A stretch of DNA of 49,850 nucleotides from Gammaproteobacteria bacterium (GTDB lineage: Bacteria > Pseudomonadota > Gammaproteobacteria > Steroidobacterales > Steroidobacteraceae): positions 1 through 49,850 of the forward strand of contig JAGWPU010000045.1 in NCBI GenBank assembly GCA_028870355.1. The letters run 5' to 3'. How positions within the stretch are numbered: position 1 is the first letter of the stretch; the number at the start of each line of letters is the position of its first letter. Positions 36,979 through 45,027 of the stretch are shown in pieces. The translations under genes were made by a program, and so were the position numbers. The notes beneath the pieces were generated by a model. The model was not told the origin of the DNA and searched no databases. It saw nothing but the letters and a program-made list of their open reading frames with translations.

Positions 36979-37048
36979 GGTCACGGTCACGCTCGTGGCG
37001 CGCGGATCGCTGAGGATCGTGCGGCCCGGGTGAGATTGCACGGCCAGG

Positions 37049-37080
37049 TCGGACCGGCGGCGCCCGCGGCCCCGGTCCGA
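37049..37080. terminator. hairpin between convergent genes (DUF3761-like and tesA)
   Basis: TCGGACCGG (37,049-37,057) and CCGGTCCGA (37,072-37,080) form a perfect nine-base-pair stem around a 14-base GC-rich loop, in the 112-base gap between the convergent genes. Neither side has a T tract; it could act as a weak bidirectional terminator. Confidence 0.4.
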
Positions 37081-37090
37081 TCCTCCCCCG

Positions 37091-37699
37091 TCATTCGCGC
37101 AACATCGGCGCGAGGGCTCGCCAGGCATTCGAGAGCAACGGGGCTTGCCCCTGCACGTTCGGGTGGAGTCCGTCCGCCTGCATCAACGCGGGTCGCGTCG
37201 CGATCCCCCATAGAAAGAACGGGACGAACGCCACGTGGTCGGCCTTCGCGACCGCGACGAACGCGTGCTGGAACTGCGCGGTGTACTCGGGACCGTAATT
37301 CGGCGGCATCCGCATCCCGAGCAGCAGGACCGAGGCGCCCGCCGTGCGCGCGAGGCGCACCATGCGCGCGAGGTTCGCTTGCATCGGTTGCACCGGGAGC
37401 GCCCGCAGCCCGTCGTTCCCGCCGAGCTCGAGAATCACGATCCGCGGTCGATGCAGTGCGAGTGCGCGCGGCAGCCGGTCGAGGCCCCCCGCGGTGGTCT
37501 CGCCACTGACGCTGGCATTGACGACGCGATATCCGTACCCTAACCGGTCGAGCTTCGCCTGCAGCAGCGCGACCCAGCCCTGGCCGACCGGGATCCCGTA
37601 ACCGGCGCTGATGCTGTCGCCGAACACCAGGATCGTGCGTGCGGGATGCGCCGCAGCCGAGGCGGCGAACAGTAGACAGACGATCAACCAACGTTTCAC
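37091..37699 (-). CDS. tesA: arylesterase / acyl-CoA thioesterase I (SGNH hydrolase)
   Basis: Periplasmic SGNH-fold esterase with broad thioesterase, lysophospholipase and arylesterase activity in the family. From the GTG at 37,699, with GGAGGAG about four bases upstream, it is 202 residues with a signal peptide to about residue 17. Block I is FGDSISAGYG with nucleophile Ser29, block II has GETTAGG, block III GGNDGLRAL, and block V DGLHPN with the catalytic Asp and His. Divergent from the ABC pair, as tesA-ybbA-ybbP is in E. coli. Confidence 0.94.
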   Translation of the reverse strand: MKRWLIVCLLFAASAAAHPARTILVFGDSISAGYGIPVGQGWVALLQAKLDRLGYGYRVVNASVSGETTAGGLDRLPRALALHRPRIVILELGGNDGLRALPVQPMQANLARMVRLARTAGASVLLLGMRMPPNYGPEYTAQFQHAFVAVAKADHVAFVPFFLWGIATRPALMQADGLHPNVQGQAPLLSNAWRALAPMLRE

Positions 37700-37711
37700 G
37701 GATCTCCTCCG

Positions 37712-38401
37712 ATGCATCCTGGATCGAACGGCGCGCCGCTCGCGCTCGACGCGATCGGCCTGACGAAGACGGTCGACAGCCCCTCGGGACCGCTCACGAT
37801 TCTCGCCGATGTCGACCTGCGGGTGCGAGCGGGCGAGACCGTCGCGATCGTCGGTCCTTCGGGAGCCGGCAAGTCGACCTTGCTCGCGCTGGTCGCCGGT
37901 CTCGACACCCCGACCCGCGGGCGTGTCGCGATCGCCGGCACGGATCTCGGCCGTCTCGACGAGGATGGTCGGGCGGCGGTGCGCGGCCGGCAGGTCGGCT
38001 TCGTGTTCCAGTCGTTCCAGCTGATCCCGTCGCTGACCGCGCTGGAGAACGTGATGCTGCCGCTCGAGCTCGCGGGCGACCCCAACGCCCGTGCGGCGGC
38101 GACGGCCGCGCTCACCGAGGTCGGATTGTCGGCGCGTCTCGCGCACTATCCGCGGCAGCTCTCCGGCGGCGAGCAGCAGCGCGTCGCGATCGCGCGGGCC
38201 TTCGTCGGCCGACCGCCGCTGCTGTTCGCCGACGAACCCACCGGGAATCTCGATGCCGCGACCGGCCGGCGCATCGCGCAGCTGCTGTTCGAGCTCAATC
38301 GCGCGGCCGGCAGCACGCTCGTGCTCGTCACCCACGATCGCGAGCTCGCCGCCCGATGCGATCGGATCGTCGAGCTCGACGCCGGCCGAGTGGTCGGATG
38401 A
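37712..38401 (+). CDS. ybbA: ABC transporter ATP-binding protein, YbbA type
   Basis: 229-residue ATPase of the MacB/LolD/YbbA group. Walker A GPSGAGKST (48-56), Q-loop FQSFQLIPSLTALENVMLP, signature LSGGEQQR, Walker B LLFADEPTGNLD and H-loop VTHD are complete. The ATG lies only 12 bases from the tesA start on the other strand and I see no plus-strand Shine-Dalgarno, so the mRNA may be leaderless or start inside tesA. The stop overlaps the permease start (ATGA). Substrate unknown; the E. coli homologue is linked to tesA by position only. Confidence 0.93.
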   Translation: MHPGSNGAPLALDAIGLTKTVDSPSGPLTILADVDLRVRAGETVAIVGPSGAGKSTLLALVAGLDTPTRGRVAIAGTDLGRLDEDGRAAVRGRQVGFVFQSFQLIPSLTALENVMLPLELAGDPNARAAATAALTEVGLSARLAHYPRQLSGGEQQRVAIARAFVGRPPLLFADEPTGNLDAATGRRIAQLLFELNRAAGSTLVLVTHDRELAARCDRIVELDAGRVVG

Positions 38402-40899
38402 CGCGCCGGTCGACCCTGCGCTTTGCGATGCGCGGGCTGTGGCGTGAGCTTCGCTCCGGCGACGCGCTCGTGCTGTTCGGCGCGCTCGCGGTCGCGGTCG
38501 CCTCGATGACCGCGGTCGGCTTCTTCACCAGTCGCGTAGCGGCGGGCGTCGCCCGCGAAGCGACCCAGGTGCTCGCGGCGGACCTGCGCCTCGAGTCCGC
38601 GAGCCCGATCGCGGCGCGCGTCCTGGCGCGGGCCCGCCGCGACGGCTTGCGCGTCGCGCAGGAGACTTCGTTTCCGACCGCGCTGTTCCACGGCGATCGC
38701 AGCCAGCTCGTCGCGGTCAACGCGGTCACGCCCGACTATCCGTTGCGCGGCCGTGTCCGGATCGCGGACGTGCCCTACGGACCCGCGATCGCGACCACCG
38801 CGATACCGGCGCGCGGGACCGTCTGGCTCGACTCGCGCACGGCCGCCGTGCTCGGCCTGCGTCCCGGGATGAGCTTGCGGGTCGGCGCGATCCGCCTGCG
38901 GTTCACGCGCGTGCTCGCGTTTCGTCCCGATCAGAGCGTCGGTCTGGTGAGCCTCGCGCCGGCGCTGCTGATGAACGCCGCCGACCTGCCGGCGACCACC
39001 CTGATCCAGCCCGGCAGTCGGGCGACCTATGCGGCGCTGTTCGCCGGCCCGCCGGCCGCGGTCGCCGCGTACCGGACCGCCCTGCGGGCCCACCCGGACC
39101 CGGCGGTCCGGATCCGGGATGCCGCCGAGAACAGCCGCGAGCTCGGCTCCGCGGTCGAGCGCGCCAGCCGCTTCCTGAATCTCGCGAGCCTGTCGGCGGT
39201 GCTGCTGGCGGCGGTCGGGGTCGCGATGAGCGCGCGCCGCTGGGCGAGCCGCCGCGTCGACGGCGTCGCATTGATGAAGTGCCTCGGGGCATCGCAACGC
39301 TTCGTGCTCGGCGTCGCGCTCGCCGAGCTGGCGGCGATCGGTGCGCTCGCGCTGATCGCCGGAACCCTGGCCGGCGCGATCGCCGAATCGGGGATCGCGT
39401 GGCTGCTGCGGAGCCTGGTCGCGCGCGAGCTTCCCGCCGCGTCGGTGCAGCCGATCGCGGTTGCGTTCGCGACCGAGCTCGCGATGCTGCTCGGCGTCGC
39501 ACTGCCGCCGCTGATCCGGCTGAGGCGGACACCGCCGTTGCGGGTGCTGCGCCGGGACGCGGCGCCACCGCGGCTGCGCCACGGCGTCGTGCCGGCGCTC
39601 GCGCTCGTCGCGCTGTTCGCGATCCTCTGGCTGATGGTGCGCGATTCGGCTCTCGTCGTCGATCTGGCGGCCGGCGTCGTCGCGGTCGGCGCCGTGCTCG
39701 CCGCCGCCGGCTTCGTGCTGGTGCGCGTGACTCGTCGATTTCGCGGTGGCGTCGGCGTCGCCTGGCGCTACGGCCTCGCGAACGTCTCGCGACGCGGGGT
39801 CGCAAGCGTGTTGCAGGTCGTCGCGTTCGGGCTCGGCCTGATGATCCTGCTGCTGCTCGCGGTGGTCCGCGGCGACCTGATGCGCGAGTGGCGCGCGAGC
39901 GTCGGCGCGCGCGCGCCGAACGAGTTCCTGATCAACATCCGACCGCAGGACGTGCCGGCGCTGCGTCGCGCGCTCGCGGCGCTCGGCGCCGCCGATACGC
40001 CGATGTTTCCGGTGATCCGCGCGCGGATCACCGCGATCGACTCGCGGCCGATCGCGTCGCTGCATTTCGCGGGCGCGCGGGGCCGCGCATTCGCCGAGCG
40101 CGAGCAGAACCTCACCTGGTCGGCGGACCTGATGCCCGACAACCGCTTGGTCGCGGGACGGTGGTGGACGCCGGCGGACGAAGGCAAGCCCTGGGTGTCG
40201 ATCTCGACCGAGTACCGCGACGCGCTGCATCTGAAGCTCGGCGATGCGATCTCGTTCGACGTCGCCGGTGAACCGCTGACGGTGCGCGTCGCGAGCATCC
40301 GGCAGGTGCGCTGGGACAGCTTTCGCCCGAATTTCTTCCTGGTGTTCCCGCCGCGCCTGCTCGACGGCGCAGCCGGCACCGAAATCACCAGCGTCTATCT
40401 CGATGCCCGCGAACGCCCCGGGCTCGCCGCGCTCGCGCAGCGGTTCCCGACGGTCACCGTGATCGACGTCGACGCGATCCTGGCCCAGGTCCGTACGATC
40501 ATCGACCGCGCCTCGCTCGCGGTGCAGTACGTGTCGCTGTTCACGCTCGCGGCCGGCGTGATCGTGCTGCTCGCCGCGGTGCAGGCGACCCGCGACGAGC
40601 GGCGTCACGAGAGCGCGATCCTGCGCACCCTCGGCGCGAGCCGGTTCACGGTGTTGAGCGGCGTCGCCGCCGAGTTCGTCGCGCTGGGCTCGCTGTCCGG
40701 CCTGCTCGGCGCCGCCGGTGCCGCCGCGACCGGTTGGTGGGTCGCGCACCGGCTGTTCGCGCTGCGCTACGCGCCGGACCCGAGACTCTGGTGGTTCGGA
40801 ATCCTCGGCGGCACGGTGCTGGTCGGGGTCAGCGGCACGCTCGCCGCGCGGCGCGTCGTCGGCGCACCGCCGGCGCAGAGCTTGCGCGCCGAAGGATGA
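38398..40899 (+). CDS. ybbP: ABC transporter permease, YbbP type (FtsX-like)
   Basis: 833 residues from the ATG at 38,398. The layout is one N-terminal helix (about 25-45), a periplasmic domain, three helices (FtsX-like block, about 265-395), a further paired set of helices (about 400-440 and 470-500), a second periplasmic domain, and a final FtsX block (about 705-820) with RTLGASRFTVLSGVAAEF. This duplicated ten-helix plan fits YbbP, probably a mechanotransmission or lipid-handling system rather than a classic pore. It pairs with ybbA. Confidence 0.9.
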   Translation: MTRRSTLRFAMRGLWRELRSGDALVLFGALAVAVASMTAVGFFTSRVAAGVAREATQVLAADLRLESASPIAARVLARARRDGLRVAQETSFPTALFHGDRSQLVAVNAVTPDYPLRGRVRIADVPYGPAIATTAIPARGTVWLDSRTAAVLGLRPGMSLRVGAIRLRFTRVLAFRPDQSVGLVSLAPALLMNAADLPATTLIQPGSRATYAALFAGPPAAVAAYRTALRAHPDPAVRIRDAAENSRELGSAVERASRFLNLASLSAVLLAAVGVAMSARRWASRRVDGVALMKCLGASQRFVLGVALAELAAIGALALIAGTLAGAIAESGIAWLLRSLVARELPAASVQPIAVAFATELAMLLGVALPPLIRLRRTPPLRVLRRDAAPPRLRHGVVPALALVALFAILWLMVRDSALVVDLAAGVVAVGAVLAAAGFVLVRVTRRFRGGVGVAWRYGLANVSRRGVASVLQVVAFGLGLMILLLLAVVRGDLMREWRASVGARAPNEFLINIRPQDVPALRRALAALGAADTPMFPVIRARITAIDSRPIASLHFAGARGRAFAEREQNLTWSADLMPDNRLVAGRWWTPADEGKPWVSISTEYRDALHLKLGDAISFDVAGEPLTVRVASIRQVRWDSFRPNFFLVFPPRLLDGAAGTEITSVYLDARERPGLAALAQRFPTVTVIDVDAILAQVRTIIDRASLAVQYVSLFTLAAGVIVLLAAVQATRDERRHESAILRTLGASRFTVLSGVAAEFVALGSLSGLLGAAGAAATGWWVAHRLFALRYAPDPRLWWFGILGGTVLVGVSGTLAARRVVGAPPAQSLRAEG

Positions 40900-40927
40900 G
40901 CGGCCGCCCGCGGGGTGGCGAGCGGCG

Positions 40928-41665
40928 TCAGCGGACCGACATCGTGAACCACCCGTCGGCGACCGGCCGACCGAGCAGCGGCATCGCCTCGACCCGCACC
41001 GCATACTCGCCGGGCTCGAGCGCCGAGGCGTTGAAGGTGATGCGCAGATCCCCGTTGGAGTCCTTCGTGAGCCCGTCGAGCTCGAGCGCGCGTCCTGCCC
41101 CGTGCTTGTCGACGGCCAGCCGGAAACGGTCGGCGCGAACGTACCCCATCCGGATGCGCAGCGCGACGAGTCGCGCCGGCGACCGCGCGAGCGCGATGGA
41201 CGCGGCGCCCGAGTCGGCGCCGCGATCCGGGCTGACCCGGACGATCTGCTCGGACGCCGGGGGGCGCATCGAGCCGTGCGCGAGCCGCGCGCGGGCCTCG
41301 GTCAACTGGTCACGCAGCCACGCGCCGTGCGCGGCGGCGGTCCACAGGCCGATCAGGCTCGCGGCGGCGATCGCGCCGAGCGCGATCGGTAGCCAGGACG
41401 CCCGCCACCAGCGCACTTGCGGGTCCGCGAGATCCGGTGCGCGACCCGCCGCCTCGAGCAGGCGGAGCGACGCCTGGGTGCGATCGGCCAGGCGCTGCTC
41501 GGCGAGGTACTGCGGATGGATCGCGCACCACTGCTCGAACTCGCGCGCGCCCTTGTAGGGCAGGTCGCCGTCGAGATAGCGATCGAGCAGGTGCTGTTCG
41601 TCGACGAACGCCCTGGCCAGGCGCGGCCCGTCGGGCGGGGGCTTCGTTGCCGTCGACTCGGTCAT
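40928..41665 (-). CDS. putative membrane-anchored anti-sigma-like protein
   Basis: 245 residues from the ATG at 41,665, which has AGGAGG eight bases upstream; a GTG nine bases earlier overlaps that ribosome site and is less likely. A cytoplasmic N-terminus with LLDRYLDGDLPYKGAREFEQWC resembles the head of anti-sigma or FecR-like regulators. One membrane helix spans about 91-112, followed by a periplasmic beta-rich domain with FNASALEPGEYAVRVEAMPLLG. No sigma factor is adjacent and the zinc-binding HxxxCxxC of ZAS anti-sigmas is absent. It lies 22 bases after oxyR. Function unknown. Confidence 0.65.
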   Translation of the reverse strand: MTESTATKPPPDGPRLARAFVDEQHLLDRYLDGDLPYKGAREFEQWCAIHPQYLAEQRLADRTQASLRLLEAAGRAPDLADPQVRWWRASWLPIALGAIAAASLIGLWTAAAHGAWLRDQLTEARARLAHGSMRPPASEQIVRVSPDRGADSGAASIALARSPARLVALRIRMGYVRADRFRLAVDKHGAGRALELDGLTKDSNGDLRITFNASALEPGEYAVRVEAMPLLGRPVADGWFTMSVR

Positions 41666-41687
41666 TGGAAACACCTCCTGCGGGCGT

Positions 41688-42584
41688 TCACCCGTCCTCT
41701 GCGATGGTCTGCGCGATCACCTTGCACAGTTCCTCGATCGCGGTCGCACGCGTGGTCGACTTGCGCCAGACCGCGCCGACCCGGCGGCTCGGTGCCGGCT
41801 TCTGGAACCGCCGGATCGTGAGGCCGCGCTGCGAGGCGACCGGTGAGTCCACCGCGAGTTCCGGGAGCAGGGTGACCCCGAGTCCCGCGATCACCATCTG
41901 TCTCAAGGTCTCGAGGCTCGTCGCGCGGAAGTCGTCGGCCTCCCGTGCGCCGACACGGCTGCAGACCTCGAGCGCCTGGTCGCGAAGGCAATGACCGTCC
42001 TCGAGCAGCAACAAGGTCTGGCCGCGCAGGTCCTGCGACCGGATCGCCGGCTGCGCGGCGAGCGGGTGGCTGCTCGGCAGCGCGACCGTGAACGCCTCCT
42101 CGTACAGCGGCCGCGACTCGAGCCCGTCGGTCGGCGTCGGCAGCGCCAGAATCCCCAGATCGATCTCGCCGTCGCGCAGCAACTTCAGCAGCGGCTCGGT
42201 CTGGTACTCGTAGAGCATCAGACCGAGATCCGGGAGCGCCTTGCGGATCCGCCGCATCACCCGCGGCAGCAGGTATGGGCCGATCGTCGGGATCAGCGCG
42301 ACCTTGAGCTTCCCGGCGAGCGGATCGGCATGATGGCGCGCGAGCGCGACGATCTCGTTGCTCTCGTCGAGGATGCGCCGCGCCCGCTCGACGATCCGCT
42401 GTCCGACTTCGGTGAGCTGCACCTGCTTCGGCCGGCGCTCGACCAGTTGGACGCCGAGATAGTCCTCGAGCTTCTTCAGCTGGGCGGAGAGCGTCGGCTG
42501 GCTCACGAACGCCTTTTCGGCGGCCTTGCCGAAGTGTCCGGTGTCCGCGAGCGCGACGAGATACTTGAAGTCTTTGAGGTTCAT
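41688..42584 (-). CDS. oxyR: peroxide-responsive LysR regulator OxyR
   Basis: LysR-type activator that senses H2O2 by a disulfide. From the ATG at 42,584 the protein is 298 residues and begins MNLKDFKYLVALADTGHF; the longer in-frame reading adds an Ala-rich, nonconserved head. The helix-turn-helix lies at about 18-37 (AAEKAFVSQPTLSAQLKKLE). Cys199 and Cys208 (GHCLRDQALEVC) fall exactly at the redox positions of E. coli OxyR, and RATSLETLRQMVIAGLGVTLLPELAV follows. Divergent from a Nudix gene with a dyad repeat between them. Confidence 0.95.
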   Translation of the reverse strand: MNLKDFKYLVALADTGHFGKAAEKAFVSQPTLSAQLKKLEDYLGVQLVERRPKQVQLTEVGQRIVERARRILDESNEIVALARHHADPLAGKLKVALIPTIGPYLLPRVMRRIRKALPDLGLMLYEYQTEPLLKLLRDGEIDLGILALPTPTDGLESRPLYEEAFTVALPSSHPLAAQPAIRSQDLRGQTLLLLEDGHCLRDQALEVCSRVGAREADDFRATSLETLRQMVIAGLGVTLLPELAVDSPVASQRGLTIRRFQKPAPSRRVGAVWRKSTTRATAIEELCKVIAQTIAEDG

Positions 42585-42647
42585 GGTGCGTGCTGCGGCG
42601 GCCGCGGCGCCGGAGGCGGCCGGTGCCGTGCCGCGCTGATAGATGCG

Positions 42648-42671
42648 ATGGATTCCAATCATAAAATCCAT
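42648..42671. promoter_or_regulatory. dyad symmetry in the oxyR-Nudix intergenic region
   Basis: ATGGATT (42,648-42,654) and AATCCAT (42,665-42,671) form a perfect inverted repeat with a 10-base spacer, extendable by one more pair at the outer C/G. It sits 64 bases upstream of the oxyR start. LysR proteins usually autoregulate from such dyads, so an operator is plausible; it does not match the ATAGnt-type OxyR consensus well. Confidence 0.4.
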
Positions 42672-42687
42672 TGACCCGCTAAATCAA

Positions 42688-42716
42688 TCGAGCGAGCGGA
42701 CCGTCATCGGTAGAAT
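42688..42716 (+). promoter_or_regulatory. candidate promoter for the Nudix gene
   Basis: TAGAAT (42,711-42,716) is a 5 of 6 match to the -10 consensus; TCGAGC 17 bases upstream is a weak -35 (3 of 6). The weak -35 fits an activator-dependent promoter next to oxyR. Confidence 0.35.
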
Positions 42717-42779
42717 CCGCAGGGTCCCTATCGGGCGGGTGGCAGCGCCCGCCGGTCTTCGAGGTCGCATCGCGCGCTC

Positions 42780-43232
42780 ATGGCAAACACCCCCCAAACG
42801 ACGCGGACGTCCGCCGGCGTCGTCGTCGTCAGTCTGGTCGATCGCCGGCCGCGCTTCCTGTTGCTGCGGGCGTACCGCAACTGGGATTTCCCGAAGGGCC
42901 TCGTCGAGCCCGGGGAGGAGCCGATCGACGCCGCGGTCCGCGAGGTTCGCGAGGAAACCGCACTCGACGACCTCTCGTTCGACTGGGGCCTGGTCTACCG
43001 CGAGACCGGGCCGTACAACCGGGGCAAGATCGCGCGCTACTACATCGCGCGCAGCAAGGAGCGGTCGATCCGCCTGCCGGTCAACCCCGACCTGGGCCAT
43101 CCGGAGCATCAGGAGGCTGCCTGGGTCGATTACGAGCGGGCGCTCGCGATGGTGTCCTCGCGGCTCCAGCCGGTCGTTCGGTGGGCGTACTCGGTGATCA
43201 ACCACGGTCCGCCGCCGCCGCGCCCGGGCTGA
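42780..43232 (+). CDS. Nudix hydrolase, diadenosine-tetraphosphatase-like
   Basis: 150-residue Nudix protein. The box runs from Gly40 to Leu62: GLVEPGEEPIDAAVREVREE followed by TAL, with Ala replacing the usual penultimate Gly. The WDFPKG before the box and the short length resemble asymmetric Ap4A hydrolases (NUDT2-like), which clear dinucleoside polyphosphates formed under stress. It is divergent from oxyR and could be part of a stress response, by position only. RppH is less likely because RppH-specific segments are not apparent. Confidence 0.85.
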   Translation: MANTPQTTRTSAGVVVVSLVDRRPRFLLLRAYRNWDFPKGLVEPGEEPIDAAVREVREETALDDLSFDWGLVYRETGPYNRGKIARYYIARSKERSIRLPVNPDLGHPEHQEAAWVDYERALAMVSSRLQPVVRWAYSVINHGPPPPRPG

Positions 43233-43257
43233 ACGCGGCGATCAGCGCCGGTCGAGC

Positions 43258-43983
43258 TCAGACCAGCGTGTGGAAGACCTTCTGCACGTCCTCGTCCTGT
43301 TCGAGCTTGTCGATCAGCGTGAGGACCTCGGTCGCCTGCTCCTCGGGCAGCTCGGCCGGGGTCTGGCAGATGTATTCGTGCTCGGCCGACAGCGGCGTGA
43401 TGCCGCGCTTCTCGAGCGCATCCTGCAGCCGGCCGAAGTCGTTGAACGCGCAACGCAGCACCAGTTGCGGTTCGCCTTTCTCTCCGGTGCTCTCGCCCAT
43501 CTCCTCGAGGCCGTGATCGATCATGTCGAGCTCGAGCTCGTCCTGGTCGCCGACGCCGGCCGGATCGAGGCGGAACACCCCCATCTTCTTGAACTGGAAC
43601 GCGACGCTGCCGTTGCTGCCGAGATTGCCGCCGTGCTTCGCGAACACGTTGCGCACGTTGCCGACGGTGCGGGTGGGGTTGTCGGTCGCGGCCTCGACCA
43701 GCACGGCGACACCGTGCGGCGCATAGCCCTCGTAGAGAATCTCCTGGTAGTTGGCGGCTTCCTTGCCCGAGGCGCGGCGGATCGCCGCATCGGTCTTCTC
43801 CTTCGGCATGTTGACCGCGCGCGCATTCTGCAGCACCCGGCGCAGCGCCGGGTTCGACGTCGGATCCGTCCCGCCGGCGCGAACGGCGATCGTGATGTCC
43901 TTCGCGATCCGCGTGAACTGCTTCGCCATGCGGTTCCAGCGGGCGAACATCGTGTGCTTGCGAGTCTCGAATATGCGTCCCAT
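43258..43983 (-). CDS. YebC/PmpR family DNA-binding regulator
   Basis: 241-residue member of the YebC/TACO1 family. It begins [22 protein letters not shown], closer to the YeeN-type branch (MGRxFExRK) than to YebC proper (MAGHSKW). Typical blocks follow: [76 protein letters not shown]. Members are described as transcription factors, and some as ribosome-associated factors that relieve stalling at proline stretches. The listed ATG lies only seven bases from an extended -10 element. Confidence 0.92.
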   Translation of the reverse strand: MGRIFETRKHTMFARWNRMAKQFTRIAKDITIAVRAGGTDPTSNPALRRVLQNARAVNMPKEKTDAAIRRASGKEAANYQEILYEGYAPHGVAVLVEAATDNPTRTVGNVRNVFAKHGGNLGSNGSVAFQFKKMGVFRLDPAGVGDQDELELDMIDHGLEEMGESTGEKGEPQLVLRCAFNDFGRLQDALEKRGITPLSAEHEYICQTPAELPEEQATEVLTLIDKLEQDEDVQKVFHTLV

Positions 43984-43990
43984 GAGGGCA

Positions 43991-43999
43991 ATTTTAGCA
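43991..43999 (-). promoter_or_regulatory. extended -10 promoter for the YebC-family gene
   Basis: On the minus strand TTGCTAAAAT contains a TGn extension and TAAAAT (5 of 6). Only seven bases separate it from the start codon, so transcription would begin at or next to the ATG, giving a leaderless mRNA. Confidence 0.5.
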
Positions 44000-44022
44000 A
44001 GTGTTCGGTCTCGCGGTGAGAC

Positions 44023-44976
44023 TCACACGACCCGGCCCAGCCGTCCGCCCGCGAGGAAGTCGCGCACGTTGTCCGCCATCATGTCGATGCAGCGCTGCCG
44101 CGCCTCGCGCGCCGCCCAGGCGACGTGCGGCGTGACCAGGAGGTTCGGGATCGCGGGGTCGAGCAGCGGGTCGCCGCCCGCCGGCGGCTCGCGCGCGAGC
44201 ACGTCGATGCCCGCGCCGCCGAGCGCCCCGGCCTTCAGCGCGGCGGCGAGCGCGTGCCCGTCGAGGAGACCGCCGCGCGCGGTATTGATCAGCAGCGCGT
44301 CGCGCTTCATGAGTCCGAGCCGCCGCGCGTCGATCATCCCGCGCGTCGCCTCGGTCAGGGGACAGTGCAGCGAGACCACGTCCGCCCGCGCGAGCAGATC
44401 GTCGAGGTCGCACCGGTCCGCCTGTGACGGGCCGCCGGGGCGGTTCGCGACGATCACGTGCATTCCGAACGCCCTCGCGACCGAGCCGACGCCGCGGCCG
44501 AGTTCTCCCCAGCCGACGATTCCGAGGGTACGACCCGCGAGTTCGCGAATCGGCAGCGAGAGCATCGTGAACTGGGCGCTGCCGGCCCAGGAGCCGTCGA
44601 CCGCGAGGGCGCGGTATTCGGGCAGGCGCTGCGTCAGGTACAGGATCATCGCCCAGACGTGCTGGACCACCGAGGCCGTGCAGTAGCCGCGAACGTTGCA
44701 GACCGCGATGCCGAGCTCGGCCGCGGCCGCGAGATCGACGTTGTCGGTGCCGGTCGCGGCGAGCGCGATCAGGCGCAGCCTGCCGGCGCGCCGCAGGCGC
44801 GCGGCGTCGAGCACGAGCTTGTTCAGCAACACCACGTCCACATCGGCGATCGCCGCGTCGATCTGCTCGTCGCCCGTCGCCCCGCGCAGTTCGAGATCGG
44901 GCAGCACCGCACGCAGCGGACCCGCGTCGAGGTCGTCTTGGTCGACCGTATCGTAATCCAGGAACACGGCTCGCAT
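44023..44976 (-). CDS. D-2-hydroxyacid dehydrogenase (glycerate dehydrogenase-like)
   Basis: NAD(P)-dependent dehydrogenase of the D-isomer-specific family, 317 residues from the ATG at 44,976. The nucleotide-binding glycine motif is GIVGWGELGRGV, and the catalytic Arg, Glu and His are in NTARGG, DVLAREPP and TPHVAWAA. NKLVLDAARL and VAATGTDN-like LAATGTDNVDLAAA near the N-terminus resemble hydroxypyruvate reductase/glycerate dehydrogenase (HprA). Substrate is therefore probably glycerate/hydroxypyruvate, but lactate- or formate-type relatives cannot be excluded. No good Shine-Dalgarno is present. Confidence 0.9.
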   Translation of the reverse strand: MRAVFLDYDTVDQDDLDAGPLRAVLPDLELRGATGDEQIDAAIADVDVVLLNKLVLDAARLRRAGRLRLIALAATGTDNVDLAAAAELGIAVCNVRGYCTASVVQHVWAMILYLTQRLPEYRALAVDGSWAGSAQFTMLSLPIRELAGRTLGIVGWGELGRGVGSVARAFGMHVIVANRPGGPSQADRCDLDDLLARADVVSLHCPLTEATRGMIDARRLGLMKRDALLINTARGGLLDGHALAAALKAGALGGAGIDVLAREPPAGGDPLLDPAIPNLLVTPHVAWAAREARQRCIDMMADNVRDFLAGGRLGRVV

Positions 44977-44983
44977 GGCAGGA

Positions 44984-44990
44984 TAGAATA
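44984..44990. promoter_or_regulatory. overlapping divergent -10 elements (hydroxyacid dehydrogenase / rhomboid)
   Basis: On the plus strand TAGAAT (44,984-44,989) serves the rhomboid gene; on the minus strand TATTCT (44,990-44,985) serves the dehydrogenase. The two hexamers are offset by one base. The minus-strand hexamer lies eight bases from the dehydrogenase ATG, again suggesting a leaderless transcript. Confidence 0.4.
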
Positions 44991-45027
44991 CCTGCGCCCA
45001 TTGGAAAGCCAAGGCCGTGCCCGCGCG

